Assembly: GCA_030668905.1 (NCBI GenBank)
Contig: DAOVEQ010000013.1
Span: 1-11,318, forward strand
Reading direction: 5' to 3'
Origin: Thermococci archaeon
Lineage (GTDB): Archaea; Methanobacteriota_B; Thermococci; Methanofastidiosales; B48-G16
DNA: 11,318 bases
The notes under the pieces are model-generated. The model was not told the origin of the DNA and made no database searches. It was given only the letters and a program-made list of their open reading frames with translations. This document shows positions 6,960-11,318 of the stretch, piece after piece; the stretch's first letter is position 1; every line of letters begins with the position of its first letter. Position numbers and translations under genes: made by a program.

Positions 6960-7019
6960 TGATCAACATGATCAAAAGGTATTTAAGTACATAATATACA
7001 TACATGATCAAGGTGATCA
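6960..7019 (+). promoter_or_regulatory. Operator-promoter of the RHH/methyltransferase operon: four TGATCA sites
   Basis: Four perfect TGATCA palindromes start at 6960, 6969, 7005 and 7014. They form two pairs, each with 9-bp periodicity, 45 bp apart. Between the pairs lie AT-rich TATA-like elements (ATTTAAGT at 6981-6988, ATAATATA at 6991-6998). The right-hand pair covers the expected transcription start, and its last copy overlaps the AGGTGATC ribosome binding site (7011-7018) of the RHH gene. Tandem half-sites at about one-turn spacing suit ribbon-helix-helix dimers bound side by side, so autorepression by the product of the first gene is the natural reading. The repeats are seen directly; the bound protein is inferred. 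Confidence 0.7.
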
Positions 7020-7020
7020 A

Positions 7021-7182
7021 ATGTCCAAAAGCTCCATAAGGATAGAGATCAAAGATACAGATTTACACCAAAAAGTTAAAATTTATGCTGCCAAACATAA
7101 TATGAAGTACTATGAAGCTTACGAAAGGCTAGTAAGAATAGGCTTAAAAAAAGAAAAGGAGGGTAAGAGTAATGAAAAATAA
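7021..7182 (+). CDS. 53-aa ribbon-helix-helix transcriptional regulator
   Basis: A short gene starting with ATG right after an AGGTGATC ribosome binding site. The 53-residue product fits the Arc/CopG ribbon-helix-helix plan: strand SSIRIEI (residues 4-10), first helix LHQKVKIYAAKH (15-26), turn at NM, second helix YYEAYERLVRIGLKK (30-44), and a charged tail. Such proteins dimerise through the strand, which enters the DNA major groove. The paired TGATCA sites in its own promoter are the likely target. As first gene of the cassette it probably controls expression of the methyltransferase and nuclease, as C proteins do in classical restriction-modification systems; an antitoxin-type role is the alternative. 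The fold is inferred from pattern. Confidence 0.75.
   Translation: MSKSSIRIEIKDTDLHQKVKIYAAKHNMKYYEAYERLVRIGLKKEKEGKSNEK
7156..7163 (+). promoter_or_regulatory. Ribosome binding site inside the RHH gene
   Basis: AAGGAGGG lies eight bases before the ATG at 7172. It is the strongest ribosome binding site between the RHH gene and the methyltransferase, whose own ATG (7225) has only a weak GTGATG upstream. This suggests that ribosomes are loaded here for the downstream coupling ORF. Confidence 0.5.
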
Positions 7183-7228
7183 ATATTGTGATTCAAATAA
7201 TTTTCATAACGAAAGTGATGAGAAATGA
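7172..7228 (+). CDS. 18-aa coupling ORF between the RHH and methyltransferase genes
   Basis: An 18-residue ORF (MKNKYCDSNNFHNESDEK) that starts inside the end of the RHH gene behind AAGGAGGG and stops at TGA 7226-7228. That stop shares ATGA with the methyltransferase start. The geometry is that of a translational coupler: ribosomes loaded at the strong site would end exactly on the methyltransferase ATG. The peptide matches nothing I know and may have no function of its own. Chance cannot be excluded for so short a frame. Confidence 0.4.
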   Translation: MKNKYCDSNNFHNESDEK

Positions 7229-10101
7229 GTAATCAAATGCAAATATTAAGAGGGTGGAATTTTACAAGAAACGATATTAACAAAATAAAAGAAAATAAAT
7301 TTAGGTATAAGTATGATTTAGGAACTATAGATTTCATCTTTTTGAATAAAGATGAAGATAAGTTTTTTGAAATGCATGATGAGATTTGGTGTGAAAATAA
7401 AACTGAATTCTTTCTTGCCATTTTTGAAAAAGAAGAAATCCATATTTGTGATTCTAAAACAAGACCAGATCCAGAAAATCCAATAGAAAATGCAACAATA
7501 GACTCATTCACGTATGGAGAAAATACACCAAAAGCAAGAAAATATTTTGATCTTTTTAAGAAAGAAAGTATTGATACGGGAGAGTGTATTAAAGAGATAC
7601 AAAGATTCCTCAAAGATAGAAAAAGAATAACAGTAGATAAAGATTTAATAGATAATTTAGAATCATGTAAAGATAGGATAATTGGATTATTAAGAGGTAG
7701 AGGGGATAAGGAAGAGATAGCCCAAAAAATTATAGATAGATGTTTATTCATCAGATTTTTAGAAGATAGAGCTGGGAGAGATACACTAAAAAAAGTTTTA
7801 AGACAAGGAGAGATAGATGGATTATTGAAATTGTTTGATTCCTATAATGATAACCTTAATGGAGATGTATTCAAAAAAGAGGATATACCTAGAGATATTA
7901 ACGCCGAGATACTTAAAGAATTAGATTACATATTTGGTGATTTGTATACTCTTTCAAGTTTACAGAGAACTTTAGTTCCTTATAGCTTTAAAAACATTCC
8001 CACTATTTTAATAAGCAATATATATGAGAAATTTTTGTCTAAAAAGAAAAAAAATAGTGAAGGCATTGTTTTTACACCAGAAAATGTTGTTGAATATATG
8101 ATCAACAAGATAATGAAAGACAAATCGATTACTAACAAAATCGAAGAGGGAAAAATTAGAATTTTAGATCCTGCGTGTGGATCAGGAGTTTTTCTTGTCA
8201 AATTTCTAGAAAAAATTATTAAGAGGAAGGAAAAACGGAAAGGAAAGAAATTGTCATTGGAAGAAAAAGCCAATATTGTGAAAAACTGTCTATATGGGAT
8301 AGACAAAACTAATGATGCTTTAAGAATAGCCGCTTTAAGTCTCTATTTGAAGATTATTGAAAATGAGGAATCTGAAATTATTAATAAAAGACTTTTTGAA
8401 AAAAATAAGGAACATTTCATGTTTCCAGGGTTAAAAAAGAATAAAAATTTAGTAGAGGGTAATTCATTATTCGATAATCTATTTTCTGGAGAAAATTTCG
8501 ATATAATAGTAGGTAATCCCCCTTGGGGGTATAAATTTACAGAGAAAGAAAAGAAAAAAATTAAGGACAAATGGCCAGAAGTTTCAGCATATCAAAGTTC
8601 ACAATGCTTTGTATTGCAATCAAAAGAGTGGATGAATGAAGAAACAGTTTGTGGAATGGTCGTAAATTTATCAAATTTCTCCAATTTGTATTCTAAAAAG
8701 TTTAGAAAAAGTTTTATAAAAGAGAAATATTGCTTAAAATCCTTTGTAAATTTGTCCAAAATTAAAAACATAACTTTCAGAATGGAAAGTGAACCAGCAT
8801 GTATTGTGTTTTTTACTAATCCAATTAAAGATAAAACTTCGAACAGTATAGAATTTTTTTCACCCGATTTATCCTATTTCTCAGAATTGACAGGGACTAT
8901 AAGTGAAAACAACAGATCTGAAATTTTAGCCTCGAAATTGGTATATAATGATAGTCTATGGCATGCCTATGCACTTGGTTATGATACGTATCTTGATTTA
9001 ATAGAATTTCTTGATGAAAATAGTGTTCATTACCTCAATGATTTTGCTTCTAAATTTGAGGTGGGGCTCATGAAATACTGGATGGGCTCTGGACTTACGA
9101 GAAAGGAATTTTATAAAAGATATAAAGCCTTTTCCAAAATCAATGAAGATTATTATCCTATAATCGATTCTTTAAAAAATATTTTTCCTTATTTCGGAAA
9201 AGAAGCAAAGGAGTACCTTGAGTATGGATCACATTTAGACAGGCCAAGAACTATTGATCTATTTATAGGAAAAAAACTGGTAACTACTAGAAGTTGGCCT
9301 ATAAAAACATTTATAGACTCCAAGGACACACTATACGATGGAAATTTCTTTATTTTCAAATTAAAATATAATTATCCCAAAGAGTATCTATCACTTTTGG
9401 AGTCGATATTAAATTCTAAACTAGCTAAGTTTTATCTCGGAATAAAATATCTTTTAAGAGAGGAAGGAAACTATTCCAAGGTAAATCTGGAACATTTAAA
9501 ACGATTTCCAACCCCTAACCTTAGAAGTAAAAAGGAAACTATTGAAAAAATAAATAGAACTGTTGAATCGTTGAAATCTTTAGAGTCTTGCAATAGTTCT
9601 ACCTACAAAAAATTACAAGATCACTTAGATAAATTAGTTTTTGAATTATATGATCTAGACTATTATGTCATACAACAAATAGAGCACTATCATAAAATGG
9701 AAAAAGAAAAAAGGAGAGTTCTTATCAAAGAGGTAGATATGCAAGAATACTGCATAGAGTTCATTGATACCTTCAAACCATTCATCAAAGAAGAATTTTT
9801 TCTAAATGCTGAATGGGGTACTTCAAAATTCTTTGGAACAATGACAAAGTTTACAATTTCCAAAAATAAAAACCTACTGTTATATAATAAAAAGTTAGAA
9901 GGATTTGTCCATATAATAGAAAAACAAGAAATAGGGTATGACATAAAAAATATTTTCAAAGAAGAAAAAATAAAATTTTATGATAACGATGAATTGTATG
10001 TTTATAAAAGTAATAAACCAAAAGATTGGACTAAGTTTATGGCCATTAAAGATGCAAATGAGGAAATAGCTTTATTTTTTTGGAAAATGGGGGGACTATA
10101 A
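7225..10101 (+). CDS. N6-adenine DNA methyltransferase, type IIG/Eco57I-like, 958 aa
   Basis: A large gamma-class adenine methyltransferase. Residues 1 to about 265 form an N-terminal region without a nuclease motif I can defend. A helical lead-in (YTPxN-like element VFTPENVVEYM, 282-292) precedes motif I, DPACGSG (315-321), for S-adenosylmethionine binding. YGIDKTNDA (357-365) follows, then catalytic motif IV NPPW (431-434), preceded by FDIIVG. Residues about 570-770 look like a TaqI/Eco57I-type target-recognition region; LVTTRSWPIKTFID, ILNSKLAKFYLG and LKRFPTP fit. LDKLVFELYDLD (801-812) is the usual end of such proteins, but another 140 residues follow. It would modify adenine in one asymmetric target on host DNA. 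The start is ATG 7225, coupled to the 18-aa ORF; ATG 7237 is possible. Confidence 0.9.
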   Translation: MSNQMQILRGWNFTRNDINKIKENKFRYKYDLGTIDFIFLNKDEDKFFEMHDEIWCENKTEFFLAIFEKEEIHICDSKTRPDPENPIENATIDSFTYGENTPKARKYFDLFKKESIDTGECIKEIQRFLKDRKRITVDKDLIDNLESCKDRIIGLLRGRGDKEEIAQKIIDRCLFIRFLEDRAGRDTLKKVLRQGEIDGLLKLFDSYNDNLNGDVFKKEDIPRDINAEILKELDYIFGDLYTLSSLQRTLVPYSFKNIPTILISNIYEKFLSKKKKNSEGIVFTPENVVEYMINKIMKDKSITNKIEEGKIRILDPACGSGVFLVKFLEKIIKRKEKRKGKKLSLEEKANIVKNCLYGIDKTNDALRIAALSLYLKIIENEESEIINKRLFEKNKEHFMFPGLKKNKNLVEGNSLFDNLFSGENFDIIVGNPPWGYKFTEKEKKKIKDKWPEVSAYQSSQCFVLQSKEWMNEETVCGMVVNLSNFSNLYSKKFRKSFIKEKYCLKSFVNLSKIKNITFRMESEPACIVFFTNPIKDKTSNSIEFFSPDLSYFSELTGTISENNRSEILASKLVYNDSLWHAYALGYDTYLDLIEFLDENSVHYLNDFASKFEVGLMKYWMGSGLTRKEFYKRYKAFSKINEDYYPIIDSLKNIFPYFGKEAKEYLEYGSHLDRPRTIDLFIGKKLVTTRSWPIKTFIDSKDTLYDGNFFIFKLKYNYPKEYLSLLESILNSKLAKFYLGIKYLLREEGNYSKVNLEHLKRFPTPNLRSKKETIEKINRTVESLKSLESCNSSTYKKLQDHLDKLVFELYDLDYYVIQQIEHYHKMEKEKRRVLIKEVDMQEYCIEFIDTFKPFIKEEFFLNAEWGTSKFFGTMTKFTISKNKNLLLYNKKLEGFVHIIEKQEIGYDIKNIFKEEKIKFYDNDELYVYKSNKPKDWTKFMAIKDANEEIALFFWKMGGL

Positions 10102-10704
10102 GTGTTTCCTTTACTACATTATAACTTCGAAAATAAAGAACAATTAATTTTTGAATTAATATTAAAACCTTTGATTGAAGCTTATAATATTGTAAAATTT
10201 GATAAAAAGATAGTAATAGATAAAGAACCTGTCATAACGGATAAATTAGTGAGATGTCTAAAAAATAAAACTTCTATTTCAGAGATATACCGAAGAAGAA
10301 GCATTTATATAGTAATGGGACCCAAAGAACAAAATGTTAATGGAATATATGAGCCAGATATTAAATTCATAGTGGGCAGTATAATATGGATGGAAATAGA
10401 AGCAAAGAGAATCTATGAAGAAAACAATAATTGGTCAATATCAAAATATTTTAATAAAGAAATAGGAATTGGTAGATTTCTATATGAAATATATTCACAA
10501 AACGAAGATCATGGGGGGATGATAGGCTACATCCAAAACGGAAATTTCCAAAACATAACTCAAAAGATAAAATCTAAGCTAGTAGAGCTAAGCTATAAGG
10601 AATGCGAAAATATAGAGGGAATTGAAAATTCTTTATTATCCTTTCACCATAGAAGTAATAAAGGGGATATTAAACTTTACCATTTGTTTTTTTACTTCTC
10701 ATAG
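10102..10704 (+). CDS. 200-aa putative PD-(D/E)XK nuclease paired with the methyltransferase
   Basis: A 200-residue protein starting with GTG directly after the methyltransferase stop; a run of G (10089-10094) serves as ribosome binding site. It contains YEPDIKF (residues 83-89) and, 13 residues after Asp86, EIEAKRI (98-104). Asp86, Glu100 and Lys102 form a credible PD-(D/E)XK active site. Further blocks GIGRFLYEIYS (122-132), GGMIGYI (138-144) and SFHHR...LYHLF (180-196) resemble a family of uncharacterised nuclease-like proteins I have seen in defence neighbourhoods, where a GxxRF, MIGYV and HxR order recurs. It probably supplies cleavage for the methyltransferase, either as a separate restriction subunit or as a modification-guided effector. 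Fold and activity are inferred; the operon is directly visible. Confidence 0.6.
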   Translation: MFPLLHYNFENKEQLIFELILKPLIEAYNIVKFDKKIVIDKEPVITDKLVRCLKNKTSISEIYRRRSIYIVMGPKEQNVNGIYEPDIKFIVGSIIWMEIEAKRIYEENNNWSISKYFNKEIGIGRFLYEIYSQNEDHGGMIGYIQNGNFQNITQKIKSKLVELSYKECENIEGIENSLLSFHHRSNKGDIKLYHLFFYFS

Positions 10705-10889
10705 CATTCAGAGATTTGCTGAAAGTGATCGGAATTAAACACCGGAGGCTTTTTCTAGTAGTAAAAATGTTATGGAGAGTATTAAGTATTTATAAGCCTC
10801 GATTTTCATAAAGTACTTTAGATAAGATCGATTTATTGTATAAGAACCCACAGTAAAAACATTTAAATATAATTTCAAAGATTTTTATC
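10705..10889 (+). other. Intergenic region at the probable right edge of the cassette
   Basis: No gene is supported in these 185 bases. A weak 5-bp hairpin (TTCAG 10707-10711 with CTGAA 10719-10723) follows the nuclease stop. A T5 tract after GAGGC (10750-10754) could terminate the cassette transcript. GAGGCTT (10745-10751) and AAGCCTC (10794-10800) form a 7-bp inverted repeat. No recombinase, tRNA fragment or duplicate of the left-edge sequence is visible. Confidence 0.4.
10860..10871 (+). promoter_or_regulatory. TATA box for the polyprenol-kinase-like gene
   Basis: CATTTAAATATA lies centred about 24 bases upstream of the ATG at 10890. No ribosome binding site intervenes, so the transcript is probably leaderless, as for hef and the glycosyltransferase. 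Confidence 0.5.
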
Positions 10890-11318
10890 ATGATGACCAG
10901 AGAGGAGTACAAAAGGCAGTTTGTTCATATCTTCATGGGATTCTGGTCTATTTATCCATTGTTTTTAACAAAAAACCAGGCACTGTGTATTCCACCGATC
11001 ATGGCAATTCTTGTGATTTTTTTCTGGAGACCAAACGGTCTCTGGAAGAAAGGATTTGAGTTCATGGCGAGAGAAGAAGATTATAGATACGGTATTCTTG
11101 TCGGTCCATTAATATACATTGTAGCGATAGAGCTCTGCGTTTTTCTCTTTCCTGTTTACATTTCAGCTATATGTATCGGTATCATGGCGTTAGGGGATGG
11201 ATTTTCTACGATAATAGGTAAAAATCTTGGGAAGCATAAGCACTGGATAGACAAGAATAAAACTTATGAAGGAAGTTTAGGATTCTTTGCAACTTCTTTT
11301 TTGTACGCTCTATTAATT
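10890..11318 (+). CDS. Diacylglycerol/polyprenol (dolichol/phytol) kinase-like membrane protein, N-terminal part
   Basis: The frame is open to the window end, giving 143 residues without a stop; the gene is cut by the window. Family marks are the N-terminal EEYKRQFVHIFMG (residues 5-17), with basic residues and His before the first membrane helix, then LGDGFSTIIGKNLGK (101-115) and NKTYEGSLGF (123-132). These correspond to the nucleotide-binding blocks of CTP-dependent dolichol, phytol and related polyprenol kinases. At least four hydrophobic segments are present. It would phosphorylate an isoprenoid alcohol in the membrane; the substrate is unknown. Context fits: an isoprenoid-precursor operon and a lipid-linked-sugar glycosyltransferase lie upstream. 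ATG 10890 and ATG 10893 are equally possible starts. Confidence 0.8.
   Translation, partial: MMTREEYKRQFVHIFMGFWSIYPLFLTKNQALCIPPIMAILVIFFWRPNGLWKKGFEFMAREEDYRYGILVGPLIYIVAIELCVFLFPVYISAICIGIMALGDGFSTIIGKNLGKHKHWIDKNKTYEGSLGFFATSFLYALLI

Noticed and set aside
6960..7019. The repeated TGATCA units as a CRISPR-like or integration repeat
   Set aside because: Units are only 6 bp, with no spacers of regular length and no cas genes or integrase nearby. The promoter position explains them better.
7233..7751. Antisense frame of 172 codons opposite the methyltransferase N-terminus
   Set aside because: Its protein is rich in Ser, Leu and Phe, the mirror of Lys/Glu codons on the plus strand, with no family resemblance and no ribosome binding site. 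It is a shadow of the real gene.
10745..10800. 7-bp inverted repeat GAGGCTT/AAGCCTC as a structured RNA or attachment site
   Set aside because: The arms are short, the 42-base gap is AT-rich, pairing cannot be extended, and no matching copy is seen at the left edge.
10767..10812. A 14-codon frame beginning at an ATG in the right intergenic region
   Set aside because: No ribosome binding site or promoter at fitting distance; the length is expected by chance.

Overview
The window looks archaeal, most likely from an AT-rich euryarchaeote or relative. Four things point that way: a modified-mevalonate gene cluster (UbiD-like decarboxylase plus two-subunit aconitase-X dehydratase); a full-length Hef helicase-nuclease; a p27/UPF0148 zinc-ribbon protein; and TATA boxes about 25 nt upstream of start codons, with GGTGAT-type ribosome binding sites. 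I cannot name the genus.

Layout. Positions 1-2225 (+) form a tight, overlapping operon: the 3' end of a UbiD-family decarboxylase, a small LpdD-like protein, then the large and small aconitase-X subunits. Together these fit the archaeal mevalonate branch: phosphomevalonate is dehydrated to trans-anhydromevalonate phosphate, then decarboxylated by a prenyl-FMN enzyme to isopentenyl phosphate. Positions 2217-3118 (-) carry a GT2 glycosyltransferase followed by the p27-like protein. A short divergent promoter region (3119-3210) separates these from hef (3211-5394, +), which has intact helicase, XPF-type nuclease and HhH motifs. Next come a 54-aa LysW-like zinc ribbon (5461-5625) and a 12-TM MFS transporter (5630-6865).

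Positions about 6900-10704 look like an inserted defence cassette, more AT-rich than the flanks in sampled lines. It holds a 53-aa ribbon-helix-helix (RHH) protein, an 18-aa coupling ORF, a 958-aa N6-adenine methyltransferase with a TaqI/Eco57I-like recognition region, and a 200-aa protein with a PD-(D/E)XK-type nuclease signature. Four TGATCA palindromes in two pairs flank the RHH promoter, with starts 9, 36 and 9 bp apart. This suggests that the RHH protein represses its own operon. I read the cassette as a candidate RHH-controlled restriction-modification or related anti-phage system; this is inference.

The window ends in the N-terminal 143 residues of a polyprenol/dolichol-kinase-like membrane protein (10890-11318). 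Core genes on both sides thus share an isoprenoid and lipid-linked sugar theme. I saw no RNA genes, CRISPR array, insertion sequence or replication origin.
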